Source of the DNA: QHXW01 sp035297145
Lineage (GTDB): Bacteria > Acidobacteriota > Terriglobia > Bryobacterales > Bryobacteraceae
Length of the DNA: 64,000 nt
Reading direction: 5' to 3'
NCBI GenBank assembly: GCA_035297145.1
Contig: DATGZN010000011.1
Coordinates: forward strand, 1-64,000
The notes under the pieces are model-generated. The model searched no databases and was not told where the DNA came from. It saw nothing but the letters and a program-made list of their open reading frames with translations. Shown here piece after piece: positions 7,710 to 16,515 of this stretch. How positions within the stretch are numbered: the stretch's first letter is position 1; every line of letters begins with the position of its first letter. The position numbers and the translations under genes were made by a program.

Positions 7710-10016
7710 ATGAAGCAACTCGCTTACATCTCCTTTGGATGGCTGTTGACAGTCCTGGTTTCGTGGTGCCTGGGCAAACTACTGTTCCGCCGGCTATCCG
7801 TCCGCCTGTATCGGCAGGAGGAAGACGTAATGGCCTTCATGCTCGGGTCGGCATGCCTAAGTATGCTGGTCTTCTTGATTTGCGCGATGCACTTGGCTTA
7901 CAAGCCTGTGTTCATCGCGATTGCCATTGCGGCGATTGCAGCCGGCATTCAGCAGCGCATTTGGCAAACCAGCGGGGAGGCGCTGCCGCGTCTTTCAGGG
8001 CCCTGGCTCCTGCTGTTTTTCACCATCTGGGTCTCCTTCGGAGTGGTCTATCTGGTGAACGCGTTTGCGCCGGAGGCGAGCCCGGATGGTACCTCGTATC
8101 ATCTGGGATTGGTAGCAGAGTATGCGCGCGTACGGGGATTTCCAGCGATAACGGATAACTTCTACGCCAGCCTCCCGCAAGGTATGGAGATGCTGTTTCT
8201 CTTCGCGTTCGTATGGGGGCGGCACTCGGCGGCAGCGCTAGTTCACTGCACCTATTTGCTTCTGCTGCCGTTCCTGATTTTGAATTACAGCCGGCGCCTG
8301 AGAATGCCCATGGTTGGTGCGGCGGGTGGCGTGCTGATTTTCACCGCTCCCATTGCGGGTATAACCGGCACGAGTGCGTATAGCGATGTTGCGGTTGCGG
8401 CTGTTGCTTTCGCCGTATTCGCGCTGCTCGAAGTCTGGTATGAGCAGCGCGAAGCGGCACTGCTGGTGCCTATCGGAATCCTTGCGGGATTCGATTGCGC
8501 GATTAAGTACACGGCGTTCATAGCTCCGATCTACACCGCCGGCTTCATCGCATATGCATCGTGGCGCTCTCGCAAGGCAGTCCTGCGGCCTACGCTGCTA
8601 GTAGTGGTTTCAGCGGCAGCGGTCATCGCTCCGACGCTAGTGAAGAACTGGATTGTGGTACGGAATCCTGTTTCACCGTTTTTCAACCGCGTGTTTCCCA
8701 ATCCGTACGTGCACGTGGATTTCGAAGAGGAAATGAGCGGCCGGATGCGCTCCTACGACGTTCACAGCCTGCGGGAACTCGTTTACGACGTAACGACACG
8801 GGGAGATAAAACCCAAGGCATGCTGGGGCCGGTTTTTCTCCTGGCCCCACTTGCTCTGCTGGCCCTGCGGTGCGCGCCCGGACGGCGGCTGTTAGTAGCA
8901 GCGCTGGCCTTTTTGTTGCCCTACCCGGCGAATCTCGGCACACGTTTTCTTCTGCCGGCCGCTACGTTTCTCGCTCCGGGAATTGTTGCGGGAATCAGCG
9001 CAGGCTGGCCTATGCGCCCGTTTGTGGCCTTGCACGCCTCTTTTTCATGGCCGCCTCACGCGCGATGGCACGCGGCGCGATACGCCGGACGCCTCGGAAT
9101 GAGCACCGCCGTGGTTGTGACGCTGCTCGTCGTTGTACACGCCGTCCTTTCGTGGCCGACACATGTTCCGTGGTACGCGGCAAGTTCTGCCTGGCGGCTG
9201 AATGAGATTCCGATTCGAGCCGCGGTTCGAATGGAGGGGGAAGATGATTATCTACTGAGGCGCATTGGCGGTGCCTATCAGATGGTGCGCTTCATCGAAA
9301 GGGCGACTCCACCCGGCAGCAGGATCTACGCACCTAGCACACGGCCGCAGGCCTATTCTTCGTGCGAGTTGGTGTGCAGCTTCTGCTCGGCGGCTGGTAT
9401 ACGGCTACTGGACGGCCTGATTGTCGCGCTCCATCCAGATCCCAGGACCGCCCGCACGATGACGCTCAGTTCGGGCCCGCGACGCCTGCTAGGAATCCGC
9501 CTGGTCCAAAGAGCGACAGGCGCCGCGATTGCCCCCGGGTTCTTCGAGGTAACGGTATTCGGCTCCGAAGGTGAGTTGCGCCCGCGCAGCACTTGGCACT
9601 TCGACGCTCATCCCTTTCCATGGGATGCCGGGCTAGCCTTCGACCGCAACCCGGTGACTCGATGGAAAACCTGGCAGAAAATCGTCCGCGGCGCTTGGAT
9701 TTCAGTGGAATTTGATCATGAGCAGACGGTGACCGCCGTGAAATCGGTTCCGAACCCGGCATCCGTTCGGTGGACACTGGAAGGGAAAGAGGCCTCGGGT
9801 GGCTGGTTTCCGCTGGATGCGGCTTCAAAAGATGAGGTCGTGCCCGCTCCGCCCAACTTGCGGCGAGCCGCCACTCAAGAACTCAAGCGCAATCACTTTC
9901 AATATCTGTGGCTGGACGCAAACCCCGACGTGGATGACTTGCGGAATCACCCGGAGGAGTGGGGCATCCGTTTGATAACCGAATTTCAAGGGGCCTCTCT
10001 GTATAGCATCGATTGA
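7710..10016 (+). CDS. Polytopic membrane glycosyltransferase-like protein with C-terminal carbohydrate-binding-like domain
   Basis: A 768-residue protein with at least ten hydrophobic segments between residues 1 and about 490 (for example WLLTVLVSWCLGKLLF, VLIFTAPIAGITG, LLVVVSAAAVIAPTL). The first large loop contains EASPDGTSYHLGL, resembling the acidic site of lipid-phosphate-sugar dependent GT-C transferases such as the ArnT/PMT group. Residues from about 625 on are soluble and contain LAFDRNPVTRW and GAWISVEF, a pattern of discoidin/F5/8 type C domains. A role in sugar transfer at the periplasmic face is likely but the acceptor is unknown. No partner genes of a glycan pathway flank it. 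Confidence 0.72.
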   Translation: MKQLAYISFGWLLTVLVSWCLGKLLFRRLSVRLYRQEEDVMAFMLGSACLSMLVFLICAMHLAYKPVFIAIAIAAIAAGIQQRIWQTSGEALPRLSGPWLLLFFTIWVSFGVVYLVNAFAPEASPDGTSYHLGLVAEYARVRGFPAITDNFYASLPQGMEMLFLFAFVWGRHSAAALVHCTYLLLLPFLILNYSRRLRMPMVGAAGGVLIFTAPIAGITGTSAYSDVAVAAVAFAVFALLEVWYEQREAALLVPIGILAGFDCAIKYTAFIAPIYTAGFIAYASWRSRKAVLRPTLLVVVSAAAVIAPTLVKNWIVVRNPVSPFFNRVFPNPYVHVDFEEEMSGRMRSYDVHSLRELVYDVTTRGDKTQGMLGPVFLLAPLALLALRCAPGRRLLVAALAFLLPYPANLGTRFLLPAATFLAPGIVAGISAGWPMRPFVALHASFSWPPHARWHAARYAGRLGMSTAVVVTLLVVVHAVLSWPTHVPWYAASSAWRLNEIPIRAAVRMEGEDDYLLRRIGGAYQMVRFIERATPPGSRIYAPSTRPQAYSSCELVCSFCSAAGIRLLDGLIVALHPDPRTARTMTLSSGPRRLLGIRLVQRATGAAIAPGFFEVTVFGSEGELRPRSTWHFDAHPFPWDAGLAFDRNPVTRWKTWQKIVRGAWISVEFDHEQTVTAVKSVPNPASVRWTLEGKEASGGWFPLDAASKDEVVPAPPNLRRAATQELKRNHFQYLWLDANPDVDDLRNHPEEWGIRLITEFQGASLYSID

Positions 10017-10515
10017 CAGGTTGCGCGGTCAACCACTCGCTCGGCGGACCACCGTTGTCATTCGTCCGCTGGGCTGCTCTGCATTCACAACCCGCACAAA
10101 GTCTGTGCATCGCACATTAAGCCTTGCAAGCGCCGGTCACGGAACCCCCACCCAGGATGGGCGACGTTCACTGGGACGTATTAGTCGACCCGCGGAAGTG
10201 CCCCACGACCGGGCCGCCGGTTCAGAGAAAGCGCTGATCCAGGCAGAGAAAAAGCGCCCGATGTGCGTCATTATCGGACTCTATTTCAGCCCCATCCCTT
10301 GTGGACGTCCAGTCGGGACTCGTGACATTTAGCGCGCGTAGCTGGTGTGATGGGGATCTCGCCAGCGATCGGCGTTTTCGCTTCCAGTTGCTGCCGACGA
10401 AGGCTTTTCGGGCTCGGTTTGAACGGCCTACTGTTGTGGCAGAAACGACCCGTCGACCCCATCAAAGCCACCAGCACCTTCATCTGAGATAAGCTTTGCA
10501 GACGAGGAGACCAAG
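10017..10515 (+). other. 499-base interval without a supported gene
   Basis: Between the membrane glycosyltransferase gene and the TIM-barrel gene. Open frames of 103 and 65 codons exist but are Arg/Pro/Ser-rich with no ribosome-binding site or family resemblance. I see no tRNA, clear hairpin terminator or repeat. The last 15 bases hold the ribosome-binding site GAGGAGA of the next gene. Confidence 0.5.
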
Positions 10516-11355
10516 ATGCGCCGGAGAGACTTATTGCCCGCGCTGGCTGTGTCCGCAGCAGCGGCGCAGACTGCCACGGAGCGCAAGGGGCGACTGAAGC
10601 AGTGCGTTACGCGGGGAGTGTTTGGGCGAAGCATGAGCTTCGAGGACACCTGCCGCGTGGCGGCTGAGATGGGATGCAAAGGATACGATCTGATCGGCCC
10701 CGGGGAATGGCCAGCCCTCAAGAAATACGGGCTGACTCCCACCATGTACCCGCCGGGACCGGGTGGAACGATTGCCGATGCGCTCAATCGGAAGGAGAAT
10801 CACGATCGGCTGGAGAAAGCCATGCACGCGGCCATTGATGAAGCAGCGGCCAACGGTGTGCCCAGCATCATCACGTTTCCGGGTACGCGGAGAGGAATGG
10901 CGGATGCTGAAGGCGCTGACAACTGTGTGGCGTCCCTCAACCGTATCAAGGCGCATGCCGAAGATAAGGGCGTGAACATCTGCATGGAATATCTCAACAG
11001 CAAGGTAAATCACAAGGACTACATGTTCGACCACTTGGCGTGGGGCGTGGACGTAATGAAGCGAGTCAACTCCCCGCGCATAAAGATCCTTTTCGACATC
11101 TATCACGCGCAGATCATGGACGGCGATATTGTGCGCAACATCCGTGACAACTTTCAATGGATCGGGCATTTCCACACGGGCGGGAATCCTGGCCGGCATG
11201 AAATCGACGAAACGCAGGAGTTGAATTATCGTTTTATTGCGCAGTCGATAGCGGATCTGGGATTCACAGGATATGTGGCGCACGAATACGGGCCGGCGCA
11301 AGGGCGAGATCCCATTGCGAGCCTGAAGCAGGCAGTGGGTATCTTCGACGTTTGA
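10516..11355 (+). CDS. Xylose isomerase-like TIM-barrel protein, hydroxypyruvate isomerase type
   Basis: A 279-residue protein with a short twin-arginine type leader (MRRRDLLPALAVSAAAA) and a strong GAGGAGA site upstream. The barrel shows the AP endonuclease 2/Hyi pattern: ICMEYLNSKVNH with the metal-binding Glu, ILFDIYHAQIMDGD with Asp and His, WIGHFHTGGNPGRHEID with His, and YVAHEYGP with the last Glu. These are the divalent-metal and substrate residues of hydroxypyruvate isomerase-like enzymes. Exported versions are widespread in Acidobacteria and probably act on sugar or sugar-acid substrates. True substrate cannot be read from sequence. It appears to be a single-gene unit. Confidence 0.85.
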   Translation: MRRRDLLPALAVSAAAAQTATERKGRLKQCVTRGVFGRSMSFEDTCRVAAEMGCKGYDLIGPGEWPALKKYGLTPTMYPPGPGGTIADALNRKENHDRLEKAMHAAIDEAAANGVPSIITFPGTRRGMADAEGADNCVASLNRIKAHAEDKGVNICMEYLNSKVNHKDYMFDHLAWGVDVMKRVNSPRIKILFDIYHAQIMDGDIVRNIRDNFQWIGHFHTGGNPGRHEIDETQELNYRFIAQSIADLGFTGYVAHEYGPAQGRDPIASLKQAVGIFDV

Positions 11356-11532
11356 GTCATATCGCTCCCGTTGTCGAAAAATCGGTGGCTTTCCTGGCTC
11401 TTGCTCGGTCTCGAACGGTGAGAATCGCGGCCTACATTCCGCCCGTCGCATGGAACCCCGTGAAACGTTCGGTTATGTGAACTCACCAACAGTAGCAAGC
11501 GGAGGTTCAATCTTCGCTGCCAGGAGGATTTC

Positions 11533-11764
11533 ATGGCATCCAAACGGAACCCCAGCCTCGGCCCCAAGCCCGCTCCTGCCCGACGAATTGGCTATGTTAC
11601 CGGAAATCGCTGCGATTGAAAAAGTACCTGAGCACATCGCCTCAGCGCTGGCGGCCCGGCGCCTCTATATCAACGCTGCGGGTGAACCGCGGCGCTGGTC
11701 GAGCGATGGTGGAGCTAGTGATCTGGGCGCAGGCAAATTGGCCCTAACGCGCAGGCTCAAATGA
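11533..11764 (+). pseudogene. Small ORF with probable frameshift, unknown
   Basis: A very good ribosome-binding site (CAGGAGGATTTC) precedes ATG at 11533, giving MASKRNPSLGPKPAPA before a stop after 28 codons. In a second frame, overlapping from about 11570, the sequence continues protein-like (LLPDELAMLPEIAAIEKVPEHIASAL, quoted in two overlapping pieces LLPDELAMLPEIAA and EKVPEHIASAL) to TGA at 11764. Joining them would give a protein of about 75 residues. I do not recognise a family. The 5' motif is strong, the fusion is inference. Confidence 0.35.
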
Positions 11765-11829
11765 GAGTGAGTGGGTGGCTTCGAGTAAAGTCGTTTGGTA
11801 TTCTTATTCCAAATTTGTGGAGGTAACCG

Positions 11830-12636
11830 ATGAATCCTCAAGAGCGGGTCCTTGCATACCTGAACGCCAATCAATCCAGTCTTCAATACGCCACCTCGGT
11901 CGATGAGGTCGTGAAGGCGATAAAGCTTTTCGTATTCTACGGCTCGAGCCCGATATCCGACGACGAGATTCGGAAGGTCATAACCCCTTGGGCCATCACG
12001 CATGCGGTGGGAATCCTGGTGCGTCCCGGAACCGTCGGTTCGGCGCCGGTCCCTCAGGCAACGCCGTCGAATTCTGATAGCGAGTTGATCGACGCCGTGA
12101 AAAAAGCGGTTACCACGATTAACAAGGGAGTCACCATTGGCAGAGATGGCGCCAACATCAATATTGGAGTCAGTGGGGCGACGGCAAATCTGAAGCAAGG
12201 GGATAACTTGGCATCGCTCGGCATTTCATGGGGAGGAACCTTGAAACTCGAAGCGGCCTCTGGCCCCATCCACTTTGAGGGCAATCTGTCCAAGGACAAG
12301 TGGGAAATCACGGTGAGTTATCCGCAGGACACTTACATCCCTAACCTGACCACTCTAGGCACGGTATTCACCAAAGCCGAGCAGGCAGTCGGGAGTATTG
12401 CCGACGCCACGAAGAGCTTCAATAACCTTAGCGACACCGTCAAGGTGGCCGCTCTGATCAAGCCGCAGGTCACCGCTGTGCAGGATGCTGTGGAGGCGGT
12501 AAAGGGGATTGCGGACGCTCCGAAAAAGGGCGGGGCGAGTTTTGGATTCAAGTTCGGCAGTCCGGACCCGGGACCAGGACAGCAGGGCATGCCAGGGGGA
12601 GTGCAGGGGCAGATCGTCTTTTCGTACACGTTTTGA
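11830..12636 (+). CDS. Unknown 268-residue protein
   Basis: Starts ATG after GGAGGTAACCG, a near-perfect ribosome-binding site. No signal peptide or membrane segment. Residues 1-75 are helical (ERVLAYLNANQSSLQY, DDEIRKVITPWAITHAVG). Residues 85-190 alternate strands (GVTIGRDGANINIGVSG, GGTLKLEAASGPIHFEG) that could be beta-sheet repeats. Residues 195-245 are helical with regular Val/Ala spacing, possibly a coiled coil. The tail is Gly/Pro-rich and ends in GQIVFSYTF, a terminal aromatic strand reminiscent of outer-membrane barrel C-termini, although without a signal peptide. I do not assign a function. Confidence 0.75.
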   Translation: MNPQERVLAYLNANQSSLQYATSVDEVVKAIKLFVFYGSSPISDDEIRKVITPWAITHAVGILVRPGTVGSAPVPQATPSNSDSELIDAVKKAVTTINKGVTIGRDGANINIGVSGATANLKQGDNLASLGISWGGTLKLEAASGPIHFEGNLSKDKWEITVSYPQDTYIPNLTTLGTVFTKAEQAVGSIADATKSFNNLSDTVKVAALIKPQVTAVQDAVEAVKGIADAPKKGGASFGFKFGSPDPGPGQQGMPGGVQGQIVFSYTF

Positions 12637-12727
12637 ACAAGGCTGCAGCACTCCCGAAAACCGGCGATCCATACCGCCATTTGCGCTTCGACGCTTCGCA
12701 TTCCGGAACGGCACCCGGCGAGTTCAA

Positions 12728-12888
12728 GATTGGCGGCGCGCGTGGGGCAGGGCGTTTTTCCTTTTTTCTTCGTACAGCTGGCGAACTTCACGGCCGGCTA
12801 CGCCAGGTGGCCGGAACTGCGCGAATCCCAGCGCCAGACGCTTGCGTTGGCGAATACCGGGATGGCGGTTTGGTCCCATCGTCACTAG
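12728..12888 (+). pseudogene. Remnant of sialate O-acetylesterase (SASA) domain
   Basis: Residues DWRRAWG in one frame (12728-12748) and, after a one-base shift, QGVFPFFFVQLANF followed by WPELRESQRQTLALANTGMAV (quoted in parts: WPELRESQRQ, TLALANTGMAV) match the core of SASA-family 9-O-acetylesterases, which usually read RDWR.WGQGDFPF.FVQLANF and WPELREAQ.KTL.LPNTGMAV. The match stops at TGMAV and TAG follows at 12886. Only about 55 of the usual 500 or more residues are present, with no start. This is a decayed fragment, lying in the 12637-13028 interval that otherwise shows no gene. Confidence 0.7.
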
Positions 12889-13028
12889 CCGTATTGAAAG
12901 CCAAATGGCCAGGTAACACGGATCTGGAAGCTTAGCCGTCCTAGGATGGCGATCCGAAGAAGGAAGCGTTTATAGCGCGTCAGCAGCTTCGCACGCGCAT
13001 CTTCCTCCACCCGGCAGTTGGGGTAGAC

Positions 13029-14192
13029 GTGACCGCGGCTACTCTACATCAGCGCGCTATCATATTCGACAGCATGCCGGAGGATCTGTTCGATGCGCTT
13101 GAGGCGCTTCTCCGCTCTCGCGGCCCGCAGGCCGGCTTCGATCTGCTGATTGGGAAATTCCGCGAAGAGAAGAAGTATCCCCTGGTGTTCGAAGCGCGAG
13201 TGATGCAGAGCAGGCACGCGCTTGGGCTACCAGTCTTGCAAAACAGCCCTCTCGAAAGTCTGTCCGGGGAGAAACGCACCGCCCATGAACACGCATACAT
13301 CGCCGCCGCGCGCGAGGTCGGTGCATTGTTCCTGGAAGACGGCGACATCCCCCGCGCGTGGTCCTATTTTCGCGCTGTTGGCGACAGCGCGCCGGTGGCC
13401 GCCGCCATCGAAAATGTCGCACCCGGCGAGAATCAGGAAGCCATCATTGAGATCGCTCTACACGAGCGCGTACACCCGCGCAAAGGGTTTGAGCTGATCC
13501 TGGCTGATTTCGGCATTTGCCGCGCAATCACCTTCCTTAGCCAATACCCCGATCCTCAGACGCGCCAAGATTGCATTCGGCTCCTGGTTCGCACTTTGCA
13601 CCACGAACTCGTCGAGAGCCTCAGCCGTGCGATCGCAAAGGTGGAAGGCGCCGCGCCGGAAACTCGCTGCGTGCCAGAACTAATTTTCGGGCGCGGATGG
13701 CTCTTCGGCCAGTACGATTACTACATCGATACCTCGCACGTGGTTTCGATCCTCGGATTCAGCCTCGACGTGGCCGACCGCGAAACGCTGGCGCTAGCGG
13801 TTGAGTTAGCGGAGTATGGCGAGCGTTTGTCACCGATGTTTCAATATCGAGGCGATCCGCCCTTTGACTGTGGCTTCGCCGATTACGCCATGTACTTACG
13901 CGCATTGTTAGGCCATGGCACTAACGAGGCTATCGCGCATTTTCGATGCAAGGCGGTCCACGCCGATCCACGGTCAGCCGAGGTTCTTGTGGCACTGCTC
14001 GTGCGACTCCAGCGCTATGCGGAGGCCATCAGCGTTTCGCTGGACCATCTGCACGATATCGAACCGGCGCACCTCCAATGTCCGTCGGTATTTCAATTGT
14101 GCCAGATGGCCGGCGATTACGGCCGTCTCCGGGAGCTTGCGCGCGAACGTGGTGACTTGTTGCACTTCGTCGCAGGAGTGCTGCAAGGCTGA
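13029..14192 (+). CDS. Conserved-looking unknown protein, helical repeat type
   Basis: A 387-residue cytoplasmic protein. The frame opens with GTG at 13029; ATG at 13074 giving MPEDLFDALEALLRSRG is an equally good or better start. Helical pairs such as HEHAYIAAAREVGALF, IPRAWSYFRAVGDS and, near the end, RSAEVLVALLVRLQRYAEAI suggest a TPR-like solenoid. The centre contains FGRGWLFGQYDYYIDTSHV, an aromatic/acidic patch that may mark an active or binding site. No signal peptide. No neighbours suggest a pathway. I do not know its function. Confidence 0.75.
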   Translation: MTAATLHQRAIIFDSMPEDLFDALEALLRSRGPQAGFDLLIGKFREEKKYPLVFEARVMQSRHALGLPVLQNSPLESLSGEKRTAHEHAYIAAAREVGALFLEDGDIPRAWSYFRAVGDSAPVAAAIENVAPGENQEAIIEIALHERVHPRKGFELILADFGICRAITFLSQYPDPQTRQDCIRLLVRTLHHELVESLSRAIAKVEGAAPETRCVPELIFGRGWLFGQYDYYIDTSHVVSILGFSLDVADRETLALAVELAEYGERLSPMFQYRGDPPFDCGFADYAMYLRALLGHGTNEAIAHFRCKAVHADPRSAEVLVALLVRLQRYAEAISVSLDHLHDIEPAHLQCPSVFQLCQMAGDYGRLRELARERGDLLHFVAGVLQG

Positions 14193-14425
14193 CGGAACAG
14201 CCTAACCGCAGTGCCTCGGGAACGGCAATTTGCCGCCAGGCCAGCGGGTCCGCCGATCCCAGTCTGCCATGCGGCACTCGTGGTGTCTGAGCCGCACGAT
14301 CGATCCAGATAGCGCGGCGTACATCCGTGACGGAAGTCTGTTTCGAGAGAATAGCGCGGGGAAGTTGGGTGTCTAGCCGGAGCCGCGGGCTCTCCTGACA
14401 TTGGCCGGGCTGTCCCAGACACTTC

Positions 14426-14545
14426 CTACTGCGAGCTTACCCAAAGCGCGGCTGACGCCAGGAACACGAAAGCCAACATCAGGGTAAATTCGAGCAAATC
14501 TTGGCCCTGCTCGTCGGCGGCGAACTGCGTTAGCACTCGATACAT
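14426..14545 (-). CDS. Flp/Fap-type pilin-like small protein
   Basis: A 39-residue protein with AGGAG about six bases upstream of ATG. The sequence runs MYRVLTQFAADEQGQDLLEF and then a single hydrophobic stretch TLMLAFVFLASAALWV. This has the Flp prepilin pattern: short charged leader, Gly at the processing point, Gln-Asp-Leu-Leu-Glu-Phe with the conserved Glu, then a transmembrane helix. Flp pilins are assembled by Tad systems, but no tad, cpa or prepilin peptidase gene is in the window. It could also be a membrane microprotein of unrelated function. Confidence 0.72.
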   Translation of the reverse strand: MYRVLTQFAADEQGQDLLEFTLMLAFVFLASAALWVSSQ

Positions 14546-14896
14546 GGTTCACTCCTGCTACCAGCGTATCTTTCGATTGCCGACTCGCCAATCCTGAAAA
14601 TAGGTGACATGGCAAGTAGGCCAAAGTGTAATTGCTTCGGCGGTCCGCTCCCGCAAGCGCTTTCCCGTCTTTACACTCGGCCAGCGCGAAGCCCAATCCG
14701 GCTCCATACCGTCCCCCCAAACATCTTCACGCCTTTCGGAGGCGCTCCCCCCGTCTCAAGAAACAAGCAATGCAGCGTTTTCAGCGCCTGGGGAGGTGTG
14801 GCCGCGCGGCGGCTGGAATGTTATTCATCGTGCATTCATCTGTCTCGGTTCACAATGGTGAGCTCAAAGCAACTCATGGCGTCGAGGAGACACATC
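14546..14896 (+). other. 351-base interval without a supported gene
   Basis: Divergent region between the Flp-like gene and the YVTN-propeller gene, so it should hold promoters for both. An open frame in phase with the propeller extends through it to 14609, but it is Pro/Arg/Ser-rich and carries no signal peptide; the good ribosome-binding site GAGGAGA at 14885 supports 14897 as the start instead. I see no RNA gene or repeat. Confidence 0.5.
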
Positions 14897-15934
14897 ATGC
14901 GACGATTTTGCCTGGTATCGGCAGTGGCGACCGCGATTGCGGCAGCCATCGGAGTGGCTCAGCAGGTCCCGAACGCGGGGCCGTATAAGGTGCTCAAGAC
15001 CATCAAGGTTGGCGGCGTCGGTGGTTTCGACTACGTCTATGCGGACGACGTTGGACGCCGGCTGTATATTCCGCGCACTGGTATTCCTCCCCGAATCACA
15101 GCCTACAATCTGGACACACTTGAGCCGGTTGGTGAAATCCCGAATGCAAACGCGCGTGGCGCTGCTGCCGATCCCAAGTCAAATCACGGCTTTGGGAGCA
15201 GTAAACCGGTCGTAATGTGGGATACCAAGACCTTGGCGACAATCAAGACCATTGATGTGGAGGGCGGTCCGGACGGGATTCTGTTTGATCCATTTAACGG
15301 ACGAATTTGGGTGTTTAGCCATCGCGCGCCTAACGCGACGGTAATCAACGCCGCGGATGGTTCTGTTGTCGGCACGGTGGATCTGGGCGGCGCGCCCGAG
15401 CAAGCCGTCACCGACGGCAAAGGCCATTTGTATGTCGATCTTGAAGACAAGGACAACATCGCTGTTGTGGATGCCAAGACGCTGACGGCTACAGCCCATT
15501 ACGACCTTGCTGGGAAGGGTGGCGGGCCCGGCGGGCTGGCTTTTGACGTAGAAAATCACATTCTGTTCGCTGCTTGCCACGATCCGGCCACGATGGTCAT
15601 TCTCAACGCAGACAACGGCAAAATTCTCGCTACCCTGCCAATTGGCAAGGGTGTGGATGGCGCGGTGTTCAATCCCAATACCATGGAAGCATTCAGCTCG
15701 CAGGGCGATGGCACGTTGACTGTCATTAAGGAAAACAGCCCGACCAGTTTCGCCGTAGAGCAGACCGTACAGACGATGACGAGCGCCAAGACGCTAACGC
15801 TTGACAGCAAGTCGAACCAGATTCTGCTGATTGCGGCTCAGTTCACGCCGCCTCCTACGCCCCCACCCGCAGGAAGGCGAAGTAGGGGCGACATGGTGCC
15901 GGATTCGTTTTCAATTCTCGTCGTGGGTAAGTAG
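14897..15934 (+). CDS. Secreted YncE-like beta-propeller protein
   Basis: A 345-residue protein with signal peptide (MRRFCLVSAVATAIAAAIGVAQQ) and a GAGGAGA site six bases before ATG. It has repeated propeller blades with the YVTN-like pattern: LYIPRTG, LATIKTIDVEGGPDGILF, HLYVDLEDKDNIAVVDAKT, ILFAACHDPATMVILNADNGKIL, and GVDGAVFNPNTMEAFSSQGDG (quoted in parts). Such propellers bind DNA, metals or partner proteins in the periplasm, and the acidobacterial ones are mostly uncharacterised. A proline-rich stretch (TPPPTPPPAG) interrupts the last blade. It is a single-gene unit. Confidence 0.82.
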   Translation: MRRFCLVSAVATAIAAAIGVAQQVPNAGPYKVLKTIKVGGVGGFDYVYADDVGRRLYIPRTGIPPRITAYNLDTLEPVGEIPNANARGAAADPKSNHGFGSSKPVVMWDTKTLATIKTIDVEGGPDGILFDPFNGRIWVFSHRAPNATVINAADGSVVGTVDLGGAPEQAVTDGKGHLYVDLEDKDNIAVVDAKTLTATAHYDLAGKGGGPGGLAFDVENHILFAACHDPATMVILNADNGKILATLPIGKGVDGAVFNPNTMEAFSSQGDGTLTVIKENSPTSFAVEQTVQTMTSAKTLTLDSKSNQILLIAAQFTPPPTPPPAGRRSRGDMVPDSFSILVVGK

Positions 15935-16006
15935 ACAGGTGACACCTGCTATCGCGCTGAAAATTTGTTGCGGCAACCAGCACTCAAGGCGTTCGCCAGC
16001 GCCGAA

Positions 16007-16210
16007 TCAAGGCTGCTTCTTGTAGAAAGCGTAGAGGAAAATCGCCATACTCAAGCCGGCGAAGGCACGAATAAGCGATGCGCCCAGATGGATCGCCGGA
16101 ACTCCGCCAGTGAAAAACCCCCAGCCATCTATAACCAAGTGCACGAGCAAAACGAACGTTAGGAAGCTTGTCCCCGCCAACGCTAGACACGCAGTATTTT
16201 TTAGGCTCAT
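16007..16210 (-). CDS. Small two-helix membrane protein
   Basis: A 67-residue protein beginning MSLKNTACLALAGTSFL. Two hydrophobic helices (about 8-28 and 42-62) flank a short loop WGFFTGGVPAIHLG, and the tail ends YAFYKKQP with positive residues that would lie in the cytoplasm. The open frame extends upstream to 16255, but the Lys-containing start at 16210 fits a membrane protein. Similar short proteins occur in acidobacterial genomes, as far as I recall, without known function. Confidence 0.68.
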   Translation of the reverse strand: MSLKNTACLALAGTSFLTFVLLVHLVIDGWGFFTGGVPAIHLGASLIRAFAGLSMAIFLYAFYKKQP

Positions 16211-16515
16211 GGACGGGAAGTATGGCGCTCTGCCAAGCCGGACGCAAGGGGGCACGCCGGTCGAAACCTCGTCTGGACCTCAATCTGAGTGCGCCTGCCT
16301 CAGATGGTCTCTCATGGCTTGGCGCATCCGTGCCATCTGTTGGCGGATTCCCCGCGAGTAGTCGCATTGCCCGTTGTGCGACATTATCGGACACTATTTT
16401 CGCACCTCCCTCAGGCTCATCCTTCACAAGAAGACTGGTACTTGCTCCGCGTCGAGTGGTGCGAGTACACTGCCGAGAGCAGAAGTCCGCAAGCGGATTT
16501 CTGGAGGGGGACGCC
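16211..16515 (+). other. 305-base divergent promoter region
   Basis: Lies between the small membrane protein gene and the kinase-propeller gene. The frame of the kinase stays open back to 16168, but that extension is Arg/Ser/Pro-rich and not kinase-like. The GGAGGGGG site at 16503-16510 fits the GTG start at 16516. No other structure recognised. Confidence 0.5.

Noticed and set aside
10021..10332. 103-codon plus frame
   Set aside because: Random-like composition, no ribosome-binding site, no family.
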